Origin: Prevotella sp. oral taxon 475
GTDB lineage: Bacteria > Bacteroidota > Bacteroidia > Bacteroidales > Bacteroidaceae
Assembly (NCBI RefSeq): GCF_018127805.1
Contig: NZ_CP072334.1
Location: forward strand, 310,001-374,000
DNA length: 64,000 bases
Direction: 5' to 3'
Shown here: positions 9,006-18,903 of the stretch, piece after piece
Layout: each line of letters begins with the position of its first letter
Numbering within the stretch: position 1 is the stretch's first letter
The notes under the pieces: generated by a model
What the model saw: only the letters and a program-made list of their open reading frames with translations
What the model was told of the DNA's origin: nothing
Databases searched by the model: none
Made by a program: the position numbers and the translations under genes

Positions 9006-9085
9006 AAAAGCTAAGAAAACGCACTGCAAAAGCTAAGAGATGGGAATGCAAAAGCTAAGAAAATGCACGTCAAAAGCTAAGAGAA
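9006..9085. repeat. 22-bp-period GCTAAG array, locus 1 (4 units)
   Basis: GCTAA begins at 9010, 9032, 9054 and 9076, exactly 22 bases apart. The unit is roughly TGCAAAAGCTAAGAAAAYG with a variable 3-6 base spacer. The array continues directly into a purine array of the same period. Confidence 0.9.
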
Positions 9086-9180
9086 GGAGTAGTAAGGAGA
9101 GAAGTAGTAAGTAGTAAGGAGAGAAGTAGTAAGTAGTAAGGAGGGAAGAAGTAAGTAGTAAGGAGGAGAGTAATAAGGAA
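9086..9180. repeat. 22-bp-period purine array
   Basis: AGTAAGG begins at 9091, 9113, 9135 and 9157, again exactly 22 bases apart, in an almost pure A/G strand with scattered T. It abuts the GCTAAG array and keeps its period but not its sequence. The purine bias extends to about 9240. Confidence 0.85.
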
Positions 9181-9278
9181 TAAAGGGGAAAGGAGTAGGT
9201 AGAAAGGAGAGAAATAGGAAGGAGGAAAGGGAGGGATGATGAGGAGTAAAAAGGAAACAACTCGTTGGTTCGCACGCA

Positions 9279-9372
9279 TCAACCATCTCATAGGAGTTGG
9301 TCCGTCGGCTCGTCCATCCACCTATACTGCCATGGAGATGGTCGTAAACAACCTCACAGGGGTTGGTCTGTC
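9279..9372. repeat. Two copies of a REP-like element
   Basis: ATCAACCATCTCATAGGAG TTGGTCCGTC (9279-9306) and TAAACAACCTCACAGGGG TTGGTCTGTC (9345-9372) share a CAACC...GGTTGG inverted core. A third copy lies at 42119-42150. The small palindromic design resembles REP elements. Confidence 0.55.
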
Positions 9373-9446
9373 TAAGCACTCTAAATGAGGGAATTGCGGG
9401 CTGTTCGTCGTCCATGAATCATTCGTTGCAAAGAACAACAATATGA

Positions 9447-9483
9447 AAAAGAGAACCGATACAAAGTGTATCGGTTCTCTTTT
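9447..9483. terminator. Strong bidirectional terminator
   Basis: A 17-bp perfect stem: AAAAGAGAACCGATACA (9447-9463), loop AAG, and its complement (9467-9483), flanked by A and T runs on the two sides. It probably ends the leftward GH97 transcript and any rightward read-through from the SIMPL gene. Confidence 0.85.
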
Positions 9484-9517
9484 GCTGATCTTTCTATTTG
9501 CTTGAGGTTTCATCAAT

Positions 9518-9577
9518 AGCTCCCCACTTCCTAACTTGGGGAGCTTGGAGAGACCCAAACCTACGGCCTTGGTCTCT
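9518..9577. other. Two adjacent hairpins in the GH97 3' region
   Basis: AGCTCCCCA (9518-9526) pairs with 9537-9545, and AGAGACC (9549-9555) pairs with 9571-9577. They lie between the GH97 stop codon and the terminator, so they would be in its 3' untranslated RNA; they might also be a small RNA. No known RNA family is recognised. Confidence 0.4.
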
Positions 9578-9655
9578 CAGAGCCTATTGTAGACGGGGTA
9601 GGCGCGCTTTGTTTGCCACTCCTGCCCTTACCAACAACCCCGCATTTCCGACCGC

Positions 9656-11776
<2,121 letters not shown>

Positions 11777-11897
11777 TTATCGTTCCTTCTCATTCCCTAT
11801 GCGATGAGCGTTCTCAAAGACATGGCCTGGACAAACTGAGCCCGACCGGTGCAACAAGTGCCTGTTTGCGAATCGAAACCTTGTCATCCCGTTGCTG

Positions 11898-11931
11898 CAA
11901 AGATAGAATAAATATGGAGAAAAGCTGCAAA
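11898..11931 (-). promoter_or_regulatory. Probable promoter of the GH97 gene
   Basis: On the minus strand TTTG (11928-11931), 22 bases, TATCTTTG (11898-11905). The spacing is a little longer than the usual 19-21. The leader to the start codon is about 145 bases. Confidence 0.5.
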
Positions 11932-12010
11932 AAAGACTGCCGAACGGGCACTTTTTACCCTCGTTTGCCTCTTCTTTTCGGGCTTACAAGATAGATTTCC
12001 CATACAAAAG

Positions 12011-12042
12011 CTTGTTCTGTTTTGATAAATGCACTATATTTG
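12011..12042 (+). promoter_or_regulatory. Promoter of fhs
   Basis: CTTG (12011-12014), 20 bases, then TATATTTG (12035-12042). The fhs start codon is 42 bases downstream. Confidence 0.65.
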
Positions 12043-12083
12043 GTGTCTTATTTTAACTGATACGAAACTTAGTTGACAACAAC

Positions 12084-13751
12084 ATGAAGACTGATTTTGA
12101 GATTGCACGCGAGGCCTCCTTGCTGCCGATCAACGAGATTGCCCGACAAACGGGTATCCCGACAGAGGCTCTCGAACCTTATGGGAAGTACATTGCGAAA
12201 GTGCCTTACCGCCTGATCGACGATGAACGGGTGAAGAAATCCAACCTGATTTTAGTGACTTCCATCACGCCCACCAAGAGTGGAAACGGTAAAACCACCG
12301 TCAGCGTGGGCCTGGCTTTAGGAATGAACCGCATCGGAAAGAAGACGATGGTGGCCCTACGCGAACCTTCGCTCGGCCCTTGCTTCGGAATGAAGGGCGG
12401 AGCGGCCGGCGGTGGCTATGCACAAGTGCTGCCGATGGAGAAAATTAACCTGCATTTTACGGGCGATTTTCATGCCATCACCTCTGCCAATAACATGATT
12501 TCGGCTCTTTTAGACAATTATATCTACCAGCATCAGGACGACGGTTTCGGCATGAAAGAGGTGTTGTGGCGGCGCGTTCTCGACGTGAACGACCGCAACC
12601 TGCGAAACATCGTCACCGGACTGGGCGGGAAAACCGATGGCATCGTTGCCGAAGGGGGCTTCGATATCACGCCGGCATCTGAGATTATGGCCATCTTCTG
12701 CCTGGCCAAAGATGAGGACGACCTGCGCCGACGCATTGAAAACGTCTTGCTGGGCATCACGCTCGAGGGCCGACCTTTCACCGTGAAAGACCTCGGAGTG
12801 GCCGGTTCGATTGTCGCCATCTTGCACGATGCCATTCATCCCAATCTGGTTCAGACCACCGAAAACACGCCGGCACTGATTCACGGCGGGCCTTTTGCCA
12901 ACATTGCGCATGGCTGCAACAGCGTGATGGCCACCAAAATGGCGATGACTTTCAGCGATTACGTCATCACGGAGGCCGGTTTCGGAGCCGATTTGGGAGC
13001 CGAGAAGTTCTTCGACATCAAGTGTCGCAAGGCGGGCATTGCTCCTAAGCTCACCGTCTTGGTGGCTACGGCGCAGGCGTTGAAGATGCATGGCGGCGTG
13101 AACGAGAAGGAAATCAAAATGCCGAACCCTGAAGGCGTGCGTCGCGGACTGGCCAACATGGACAAGCACATTGCCAACTTGCAGGCTTTTGGGCAGACAG
13201 TGGTGGTGTGCCTCAACCGTTTTGCCACCGATACAGACGAGGAACTCGCCATCGTTCGCCATCATTGCCAACAGCAAGGCATCGGTTTCGCCATCAACAC
13301 AGCCTTTGGCGAGGGTGGAAAAGGGGCCGAAGCCTTTGCTCAACTTGTGGTAGAGACCATTGAAAATCAACCGTCGGCTCCGCTCAAACTGATGTACGAC
13401 GATGCCGACGACATCGAAACAAAGGTGCGAAAGATTGCGCAAAAGATCTATGGGGCCAACGATGTGGTGCTGAAACCTGCGGCACGAAAAAAACTGACTC
13501 GTATCAAAGAGCTGGGCTTAGAGCATTTCCCCGTCTGCATAGCCAAAACGCAATATTCGTTTTCAGAGGATGCCAAAGCTTATGGGTTGCCTACAAACTT
13601 TGATATCACCATTCGCGACTTTGTCATCAACACCGGTTCGGAAATGATTGTGGCTGTTGCCGGCGATATGATGCGTATGCCCGGACTGCCAAAAAGTCCG
13701 CAGGCCGAACGCATCGACGTGGTGAACGGCGTCATCGAAGGCCTTTCGTAA
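12084..13751 (+). CDS. fhs: Formate--tetrahydrofolate ligase
   Basis: A 555-residue cytoplasmic enzyme joining formate and tetrahydrofolate with ATP to give 10-formyl-THF for one-carbon metabolism. The N-terminus [20 protein letters not shown], the P-loop [17 protein letters not shown] and the segment [26 protein letters not shown] region are characteristic. Length is normal for the family. It is a single gene with its own promoter and a strong terminator at 13811-13851. Confidence 0.97.
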   Translation: MKTDFEIAREASLLPINEIARQTGIPTEALEPYGKYIAKVPYRLIDDERVKKSNLILVTSITPTKSGNGKTTVSVGLALGMNRIGKKTMVALREPSLGPCFGMKGGAAGGGYAQVLPMEKINLHFTGDFHAITSANNMISALLDNYIYQHQDDGFGMKEVLWRRVLDVNDRNLRNIVTGLGGKTDGIVAEGGFDITPASEIMAIFCLAKDEDDLRRRIENVLLGITLEGRPFTVKDLGVAGSIVAILHDAIHPNLVQTTENTPALIHGGPFANIAHGCNSVMATKMAMTFSDYVITEAGFGADLGAEKFFDIKCRKAGIAPKLTVLVATAQALKMHGGVNEKEIKMPNPEGVRRGLANMDKHIANLQAFGQTVVVCLNRFATDTDEELAIVRHHCQQQGIGFAINTAFGEGGKGAEAFAQLVVETIENQPSAPLKLMYDDADDIETKVRKIAQKIYGANDVVLKPAARKKLTRIKELGLEHFPVCIAKTQYSFSEDAKAYGLPTNFDITIRDFVINTGSEMIVAVAGDMMRMPGLPKSPQAERIDVVNGVIEGLS

Positions 13752-13810
13752 GTTGTCGACGGGCTTTTGCTGCTACTCGAAAAGGTGGCTTGCAAGCGTC
13801 TTTTTCCGCC

Positions 13811-13851
13811 AAAAGGGCAGAAGCCGTACCAGCGGTTGTCTGCCCCTTTTT
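13811..13851 (+). terminator. Terminator of fhs
   Basis: AAAAGGGCAGAAGCCG pairs with CGGTTGTCTGCCCCTTTT with one bulge, followed by further T residues. It lies 60 bases past the fhs stop. Confidence 0.8.
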
Positions 13852-13887
13852 ATCTCTTTGATAATCAGAGATATAGAAAATCGTTTC

Positions 13888-13970
13888 CCATCTCTTAGCT
13901 TTTGCACTCCATTTTCTTAGCTTTTGGCATGCGAAAGCTAAGAAAATGGAGTGCAAAAGCTAAGAGATGG
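13888..13970. repeat. 22-bp-period GCTAAG array, locus 2: perfect 37-bp inverted repeat
   Basis: Bases 13888-13924 and 13934-13970 are exact reverse complements, 37 bp each, around a 9-base spacer TGGCATGCG. Each arm holds two units (TTAGC at 13895 and 13917; GCTAA at 13937 and 13959, 22 apart). The outermost unit in each arm is the GCTAAGAGATGG variant. It could extrude as a cruciform or fold as RNA, and sits between two terminators in a convergent gap. Confidence 0.92.
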
Positions 13971-14021
13971 AGTTGTCAAGAGGACAGTAGGAAGGAGTAA
14001 AGAGGAAAAGAGAAGGCAGAA

Positions 14022-14066
14022 AACACGAACAGCCAAAACGTCCGAAACGTTTTGGCTGTTCGTGTT
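14022..14066. terminator. Long hairpin between fhs and pyrH
   Basis: A perfect 19-bp stem (AACACGAACAGCCAAAACG at 14022-14040 with 14048-14066) and a 7-base loop. There is no long T run, but its place 23 bases from the pyrH stop makes it the likely terminator of the leftward transcript. Confidence 0.65.
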
Positions 14067-14088
14067 GAGTGTGAGAATCGTTTTCGAA

Positions 14089-14793
14089 TCAGTTGTGCAC
14101 CAATGTTCCGATGTCTTCTCCGTCGATCACGCGCTTCAGGTTTCCCACGATGTCCATATTGAAAACATAGATGGGAAGATGGTTTTCTTTGCACATAGTG
14201 GTAGCGGTGAGGTCCATCACTTTGAGTCCTCGCGTGTAGATTTCGTCGTAAGTGATTTCGGAAAACTTTGTAGCAGTGGGGTCTTTCTCAGGGTCGGCAG
14301 TGTAGATTCCGTCCACCCGTGTGCCTTTGAGCATCACGTCGGCCTCTATTTCGATGCCGCGCAGAGAGCTTCCCGTGTCGGTTGTGAAGTAGGGCGAACC
14401 TGTTCCGGCAGAGAAAATGCAGACATAACCGGCCTCAAGACTTTCGATGGCTTTCCATTTGCTGTAAAATTCGCCGATGGGCTCCATGCGAATGGCGGTG
14501 AGTACCTTTGTTCTCACGCCCAATGCGCCCAGTGCCGAACTCAGGGCCAACGAGTTGATCACGGTGGCACACATGCCCATCTGATCGCCTTTCACGCGGT
14601 CGAATCCTTTCTGCGACCCACTCAGACCGCGAAAAATGTTGCCTCCGCCAATCACAATGCCGATCTGTACGCCCATGCGATGAACGGTTTTGATTTGCTC
14701 GGCATAGTCTTGCAGCCGCTGTGGGTCGATTCCGAAGTTCTGTTCTCCCATCAAGCTCTCGCCGCTTAGTTTGAGAAGAATTCTTTTATACAT
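14089..14793 (-). CDS. pyrH: UMP kinase
   Basis: A 234-residue bacterial UMP kinase of the amino-acid-kinase fold, making UDP from UMP and ATP. It begins MYKRILLKLSGESLMG and holds IGIVIGGGNIFRG, GTGSPYFTTDT and ADPEKDPTATKF, all diagnostic. It lies 79 bases downstream of birA on the same strand, so it may share the yraN-birA transcript or have its own promoter; none with good consensus was found in the gap. Confidence 0.97.
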   Translation of the reverse strand: MYKRILLKLSGESLMGEQNFGIDPQRLQDYAEQIKTVHRMGVQIGIVIGGGNIFRGLSGSQKGFDRVKGDQMGMCATVINSLALSSALGALGVRTKVLTAIRMEPIGEFYSKWKAIESLEAGYVCIFSAGTGSPYFTTDTGSSLRGIEIEADVMLKGTRVDGIYTADPEKDPTATKFSEITYDEIYTRGLKVMDLTATTMCKENHLPIYVFNMDIVGNLKRVIDGEDIGTLVHN

Positions 14794-14872
14794 ATCATTT
14801 GAGTTTATAAAATGGATTTAATGGAGTGAAATCAGGGAGTGGGGCGTAGAGGTTGACAAAGGCCAACACGGC

Positions 14873-15601
14873 TTAGAGGAGCATTCTCACCTCCTTGATG
14901 TCGTAAATTCGTTCTCGCTGTTGTCGGTCTTTCAACACCAGTCGACCGTCTTCCCGCACCCGAACGATCTCTGCTTCAAACCTCCCGGCTGCGTCTTCGT
15001 AAGGAAAAAAACCGGGATGGCGGTAGAGAGAAGCATGATAACGCTCCGAGATGGCATGAAAATCGCCGCCTTTCAGCACCGAATAATGATGCTGAAAGGC
15101 GGCGATGATTTGGTCGAGGACCTCTTCTGGGGAGACGTCGTGCCCGAGAATCTGACACAAAGACACGGGATTGGGGGCATCGCTACAAAACAAACGCTGG
15201 TTGAGATTGAGCCCTGTGCCGAAGATCAGCTCTTTGATTCGTCCTCCAGACAGGCTGGTTTCGATGAGCGTACCGCTGATTTTCCGGTCGAACCAATAGA
15301 GGTCGTTCGGCCATTTGATGCGAATGCCGTCCGTATAGCTATCCAACACCTCTTTTAAAGACAACGCACCCATCATCGAAAGCAGAAACCTCTGCTGCAC
15401 CGTGATAAACGTTGGGCGCACCAATAGGCTGAAAAGCAAATTCTTTCCCTCCTCGCTCTCCCAACGATTGCTACCCTGTCCGCGCCCGGCAGTCTGCCAA
15501 CGGGTGGAGACAACCAACAGTTCGTCGTCCGGTTGGGCCACAGTTTTGATATAAGAGTTGGTAGAATCGGTGGCATTCAGCCTGATGAGTCTTGTCTTCA
15601 T
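14873..15601 (-). CDS. birA: Biotin--[acetyl-CoA-carboxylase] ligase
   Basis: A 242-residue biotin protein ligase that activates biotin as biotinyl-AMP and attaches it to carrier protein lysines. The motif GRGQGSNRW (biotinyl-AMP loop) and IRIKWPNDLYW are present. There is no N-terminal helix-turn-helix, so it is the monofunctional form and not a repressor. Its start is 3 bases from the yraN stop, so the two genes are co-transcribed. Confidence 0.95.
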   Translation of the reverse strand: MKTRLIRLNATDSTNSYIKTVAQPDDELLVVSTRWQTAGRGQGSNRWESEEGKNLLFSLLVRPTFITVQQRFLLSMMGALSLKEVLDSYTDGIRIKWPNDLYWFDRKISGTLIETSLSGGRIKELIFGTGLNLNQRLFCSDAPNPVSLCQILGHDVSPEEVLDQIIAAFQHHYSVLKGGDFHAISERYHASLYRHPGFFPYEDAAGRFEAEIVRVREDGRLVLKDRQQRERIYDIKEVRMLL

Positions 15602-15604
15602 GCC

Positions 15605-15979
15605 TTATGCGAGCAACGGGTTAAAGGCATCTTCGATGTGTTCCAGCCTGGCATTCTGCTTGTTTGTGCCCACAATCGTAATCACATCGAACCGCACTTG
15701 CTCCACCACCTCGAATTGTTTGATGTAGTTATTGGCAGCAATCCCCAGGTGTCGCACCTTTTGTCGGTTTACAGCATCTATGGGATCGGAGAGCTCATCG
15801 CCTGTTCGGGTTTTCACTTCGACAAAAACCACCGTTGCAGCGTCGTCCGTTAGAGCCACGATATCGATGTCTCGCTTGCCGAAATGCCAGTCTCGGTCGC
15901 GTATGATGTAGCCTTTGTCCTGCAAATAGTCGGCGGCGAAGTCTTCGCCCCACCGTCCTAAGTCGTTGTGTCTTGCCAT
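15605..15979 (-). CDS. yraN: YraN family (UPF0102) nuclease-like protein
   Basis: A 124-residue protein with the restriction-endonuclease-like pattern: GEDFAADYLQDKGY, then DIDIVAL and VFVEVKTRT (the D...ExK catalytic set). The family role is unclear. It is the first gene of yraN-birA(-pyrH), with a well-formed promoter 23 bases upstream of the start codon. Confidence 0.92.
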   Translation of the reverse strand: MARHNDLGRWGEDFAADYLQDKGYIIRDRDWHFGKRDIDIVALTDDAATVVFVEVKTRTGDELSDPIDAVNRQKVRHLGIAANNYIKQFEVVEQVRFDVITIVGTNKQNARLEHIEDAFNPLLA

Positions 15980-16001
15980 GTTGCTTGCTGTTTCACAGCC
16001 A

Positions 16002-16032
16002 CAAAAATACCCTTTTTATCCCACACATCAAA
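16002..16032 (-). promoter_or_regulatory. Promoter of yraN-birA
   Basis: On the minus strand TTTG (16029-16032), 19 bases, TATTTTTG (16002-16009). Both boxes match the consensus. Confidence 0.75.
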
Positions 16033-16124
16033 AAGAAATGCGTAAATTTGCCGTCGACAGGCCTCTGGAGCCTTGCCGGGAACGGCTCTTCGGTATGCCG
16101 TCTGTCCTGTTATTTTCATCGAAT

Positions 16125-16583
16125 ATGTCCATCAACGAAGACTCTAAAACACAAGACGAGCAACTGATGCACAAGGCTTTGGCCGAGGCTCGTTTAGCTT
16201 TGGCCGCCGGCGAGGTGCCTATCGGAGCCGTGATTGCCTGCAACGGGCGGGTGATAGCTCGTGCACACAATCTCACCGAGCAGCTTTGCGACGTCACCGC
16301 TCATGCAGAGATGCAGGCTATCACAGCTGCGGCGAATCAGCTTGGCGGGAAATATCTCACCCATTGTACGCTTTACGTCACCGTAGAACCCTGTTCGATG
16401 TGTGCCGGAGCCTGCGGTTGGGCTCAGATTAAGCGTATTGTCTATGGCGCACCCGATGAGAAACGCGGCTATAACCGCTATGCACCGCATGCATTACACC
16501 CGAAAGCAACCGTCACCGCCGGTGTTTTGGAAGACGAATGCAAGGCCTTGATGCAAACATTTTTCAAGGAAAAGAGAAAATAA
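16125..16583 (+). CDS. tadA: tRNA-specific adenosine deaminase
   Basis: A 152-residue zinc deaminase converting A34 to inosine in tRNA. The zinc and catalytic motifs HAEMQAI and PCSMCAGACGW are present. The start at 16125 gives the usual length; a longer frame from 15966 would overlap the yraN promoter, and a TAAATTTG box at 16043-16050 could drive it. Other Met codons at 16095 are possible. A terminator begins directly after the stop. The fold is shared with guanine deaminase, but the C-terminus fits TadA. Confidence 0.9.
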   Translation: MSINEDSKTQDEQLMHKALAEARLALAAGEVPIGAVIACNGRVIARAHNLTEQLCDVTAHAEMQAITAAANQLGGKYLTHCTLYVTVEPCSMCAGACGWAQIKRIVYGAPDEKRGYNRYAPHALHPKATVTAGVLEDECKALMQTFFKEKRK

Positions 16584-16616
16584 AAGTCCCTGATAGCACA
16601 TGACTACCAGGGACTT
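16584..16616. terminator. Shared terminator of tadA and tRNA-Lys
   Basis: AAGTCCCTG (16584-16592) pairs with CAGGGACTT (16608-16616). It starts at the tadA stop codon and lies 25 bases past the tRNA 3' end on the other strand. Confidence 0.6.
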
Positions 16617-16640
16617 ACCAAATGATCAAATTTGTGATAG

Positions 16641-16713
16641 TGATCCGTTTGGGGCTCGAACCCAAGACCCCAACATTAAAAGTGTTGTGCTCTACCAGCT
16701 GAGCTAACGGATC
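16641..16713 (-). tRNA. tRNA-Lys (anticodon UUU)
   Basis: The minus strand folds as a standard 73-base tRNA: acceptor GATCCGT/ACGGATC, D-arm GCTC/GAGC, anticodon stem CAACA/TGTTG with loop CTTTTAA (anticodon TTT), T-arm TTGGG/CCCAA with loop TTCGAGC, discriminator A. The CCA end is not encoded. It has its own consensus promoter upstream. Confidence 0.97.
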
Positions 16714-16744
16714 TCTCCAACAAAACCTTTCGATTTTGCGTGTG

Positions 16745-16776
16745 CAAAGGTAGCGCATTTTTGCGAGACGTGCAAA
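16745..16776 (-). promoter_or_regulatory. Promoter of tRNA-Lys
   Basis: On the minus strand TTTG (16773-16776), exactly 20 bases, TACCTTTG (16745-16752); the tRNA 5' end is 32 bases downstream. The -33 box directly follows the stop codon of the upstream transporter gene. This is the clearest promoter in the window and calibrates the others. Confidence 0.85.
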
Positions 16777-17937
16777 TTATTCGTCTCTTTTTTGTTTCTC
16801 AAAAGCTTTTTTCTGTTGTTGCGTAGCTTCGTCGTTCGTCATTTCCTTAGTGGTGGATGGAGTGGAGACGACCTTCTCTTTGGTGACATATCGCTGCCAA
16901 TAAGCCATGATAAGGGTGGTGAGCGGGAGGGCGATAATGACGCCGATAAATCCGAGAAGAGAACCCCACACCGAGAGAGAAAGCAGAATAATGGCGGGAT
17001 TCAGCCCCATTGCTTTCCCCATGATGCGAGGCGTCACCACCATGTCGCATATCACCTGCACGACGATAAAGACGAGAACAGCTGTGCCGAAGATGATCCA
17101 GAAGTTTTGTCCCGTGTCGGCGGCTTTGAGTAAGGCCAGGAAAGCGGTCGGAATCAACGCAAATGTATGAAGATAAGGCACCAGATTCATCACGCCGATG
17201 AGGATGCCTAAGCCGATGGCCATAGGGAAATCGATGATGGTAAAGCCCACGCAGAACATCACGCCCATGATGAGCGACACCATGCTTTGTCCGCGAATAT
17301 AGTTGTTCAGCTCGCGCGAGGCGTCTTGAGAGAGCTCCATCCAGAAGGGGCGATACTTGCGTGGAAAGATGCGCACCCAGTTTTCGGTGAGATATTCGTA
17401 GTCCAGCAGGATGAAGAACATATATAGTAAGGTGATGCACGAGGCGATGATGCTGATGACAACGCTGGCCGTCTGCCCTACAAAGCTGAACAGCTTGGGC
17501 ATAACCGTTCTCACGGTGTCGCTGAAATCCTTGCTTCTCAGAAAATGTTCGATATTTCTCTGGTTCTGTTGCAACCACTGTTGAACATACGAGGTGATGC
17601 TATTGGCATGCGTCGTCTGGCCGATATACTTCCCGGCCACGTCCGAAAACTTATCGAACTGCTCTGCCATTTGTGGGATAATGAGCCATGCCACGCCCGT
17701 AAAGAGGCCTGCCAGGAGGATGAGAACGAAGAGGATGGAGAGGGCCCGGATGCGAATGTGGAGGTATTTCTCGACCATTCGAACGAGCGGATAGAGCAAA
17801 TAAGCCAGCAGACAGGCGATGAAGAAGGGCAAAAGCACCTCGCTCATACTGTTGGTGATGTAGAACACGGCCAAGACGAGCAATGCGCAGAAAGTCCATC
17901 TCGCCACTTTGTCGAATGTTATTTTGGGTTCTGTCAT
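16777..17937 (-). CDS. AI-2E family transporter (PerM/UPF0118)
   Basis: A 386-residue inner-membrane protein with about seven or eight hydrophobic segments (for example VLLPFFIACLLAYLLYPLV and ALSILFVLILLAGLFTGVAWLI) and the conserved C-terminal MGLNPAIILLSLSVWGSLLGF. Members have been linked to small-molecule export or Na+/H+ antiport; the substrate here is unknown. The start at 17937 has an AGGAAG ribosome-binding site; another Met 72 bases upstream lacks one. The last 20 residues are charged and glutamine-rich. Confidence 0.88.
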   Translation of the reverse strand: MTEPKITFDKVARWTFCALLVLAVFYITNSMSEVLLPFFIACLLAYLLYPLVRMVEKYLHIRIRALSILFVLILLAGLFTGVAWLIIPQMAEQFDKFSDVAGKYIGQTTHANSITSYVQQWLQQNQRNIEHFLRSKDFSDTVRTVMPKLFSFVGQTASVVISIIASCITLLYMFFILLDYEYLTENWVRIFPRKYRPFWMELSQDASRELNNYIRGQSMVSLIMGVMFCVGFTIIDFPMAIGLGILIGVMNLVPYLHTFALIPTAFLALLKAADTGQNFWIIFGTAVLVFIVVQVICDMVVTPRIMGKAMGLNPAIILLSLSVWGSLLGFIGVIIALPLTTLIMAYWQRYVTKEKVVSTPSTTKEMTNDEATQQQKKAFEKQKRDE

Positions 17938-18068
17938 AGGTTCTTCCTTTTTTCTTCGTTGTTCAATCTCTTTCTGAAGGGTAGGTGGCAAGGCTTTTGC
18001 GTGCGCCACGCGGCTCTTTTCTTTCGTCTTTCTTATCTGTTGATAGTCAGCGGCTTACAAAACTCTTT

Positions 18069-18154
18069 GCAAAAGCTTAGCTTTTGGCTTCCATTTTCTT
18101 AGCTTTTGAACCTCGAAAGCTAAGCTTTCGCATCGCAAAAGCTAAGAGATGGGA
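18069..18154. repeat. 22-bp-period GCTAAG array, locus 3 (4 units, mixed orientation)
   Basis: TTAGC at 18077 and 18099 and GCTAA at 18119 and 18141 are each 22 apart; the first and third units are themselves palindromic (GCAAAAGCTTAGCTTTTG; CGAAAGCTAAGCTTTCG). It ends with the GCTAAGAGATGGGAAACGA variant. It lies between tdk and the AI-2E transporter gene. Confidence 0.9.
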
Positions 18155-18228
18155 AACGATGTGCTCTGCGAGCCATTTCTGAAGAGATGCTTGCCACCCG
18201 TCGACCGCTCCTACAATAAGGCGACATC

Positions 18229-18807
18229 TCACAGCCCCTTGAGTGCCTTTTGGTAGCATCGGCGGCACAGCGGCTCGTATTCCTGCATCTCGCCGAGCAG
18301 CACCCGCCGTTCCTCTTCCACCGTTCGGTGGCTCACATAGGCCAATGCGCCGCAGCGAACACAGATGGCATGCACCTTGGTTACATCGTCTGCGATGGCG
18401 CAAAGGGCCGGCATCGGACCGAAAGGAACGCCTCGAAAATCCATATCAAGCCCTGCAACGATCACGCGAGTGCCCCTTTCGGCCAGCGTGTTGCACACTT
18501 CCGGCAGTCGGTCGTCCATAAATTGCGCCTCGTCGATGCCCACTACGTCGATGTTCGACGAGAGTAGGAGGATGGACGACGACGAATCTACCGGCGTACA
18601 AGGGATGGCATTGCGGTCATGGCTCACCACATCCTCCTCGGAAAAGCGCGTATCGATGGCGGGTTTGAAGATTTCTACCTTTTGTTTGGCAAAAACGGCG
18701 CGTTTCATTCGCCGAATCAGCTCTTCGGTCTTGCCCGAAAACATCGAGCCGCAAACCACCTCTATCCTGCCCTGACGGCCGGTTTCTTCTGTAAAATTGT
18801 CTGTCAT
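18229..18807 (-). CDS. tdk: Thymidine kinase
   Basis: A 192-residue type II thymidine kinase (thymidine to dTMP, salvage). It has the P-loop [14 protein letters not shown], the [10 protein letters not shown] motif and a C-terminal zinc ribbon (CVRC...CRRC). The start is placed at 18807 rather than the TTG at 18825 because the -7 box occupies 18815-18822. This leaves almost no 5' leader (see the divergent promoter entries). Confidence 0.95.
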   Translation of the reverse strand: MTDNFTEETGRQGRIEVVCGSMFSGKTEELIRRMKRAVFAKQKVEIFKPAIDTRFSEEDVVSHDRNAIPCTPVDSSSSILLLSSNIDVVGIDEAQFMDDRLPEVCNTLAERGTRVIVAGLDMDFRGVPFGPMPALCAIADDVTKVHAICVRCGALAYVSHRTVEEERRVLLGEMQEYEPLCRRCYQKALKGL

Positions 18808-18814
18808 ATTGATG

Positions 18815-18848
18815 CAAAAGTACAAAAAGACGTTTTAAAAATTGCAAA
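18815..18848 (-). promoter_or_regulatory. Promoter of tdk, close to the start codon
   Basis: On the minus strand TTTG (18845-18848), 22 bases, TACTTTTG (18815-18822). The start codon begins 8 bases past the box, so the RNA would have a leader of only a few bases or none. Confidence 0.6.
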
Positions 18849-18863
18849 GAAACGCGCGCTTTT

Positions 18864-18895
18864 TTTGCGGGAAGTGGCTTTATTGGCTATATTTG
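18864..18895 (+). promoter_or_regulatory. Promoter of rsmI, close to the start codon
   Basis: TTTG (18864-18867), exactly 20 bases, TATATTTG (18888-18895). The rsmI start codon begins at 18904, so the transcript is likely to be leaderless or nearly so. Confidence 0.75.
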
Positions 18896-18903
18896 CGAAC
18901 ACT

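Larger units (their letters stand above)
8921..9655. other. 735-bp gene-free region rich in repeats
   Basis: This convergent gap holds, in order, a 22-bp-period GCTAAG array (9006-9085), a purine array in the same period (9086-9180), a longer purine-rich stretch to about 9240, two copies of a REP-like element (9279-9372), a strong symmetric terminator (9447-9483) and two adjacent hairpins (9518-9577). Open frames here encode only low-complexity peptide and are rejected. Confidence 0.7.

Noticed and set aside
9033..9415. Overlapping leftward open frames rich in Leu, Ser and Tyr or Pro
   Set aside because: They are translations of the purine repeat array and have no protein-like composition.
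12001..12083. A tetrahydrofolate riboswitch before fhs
   Set aside because: The leader is only about 35 bases and shows no stable stem.
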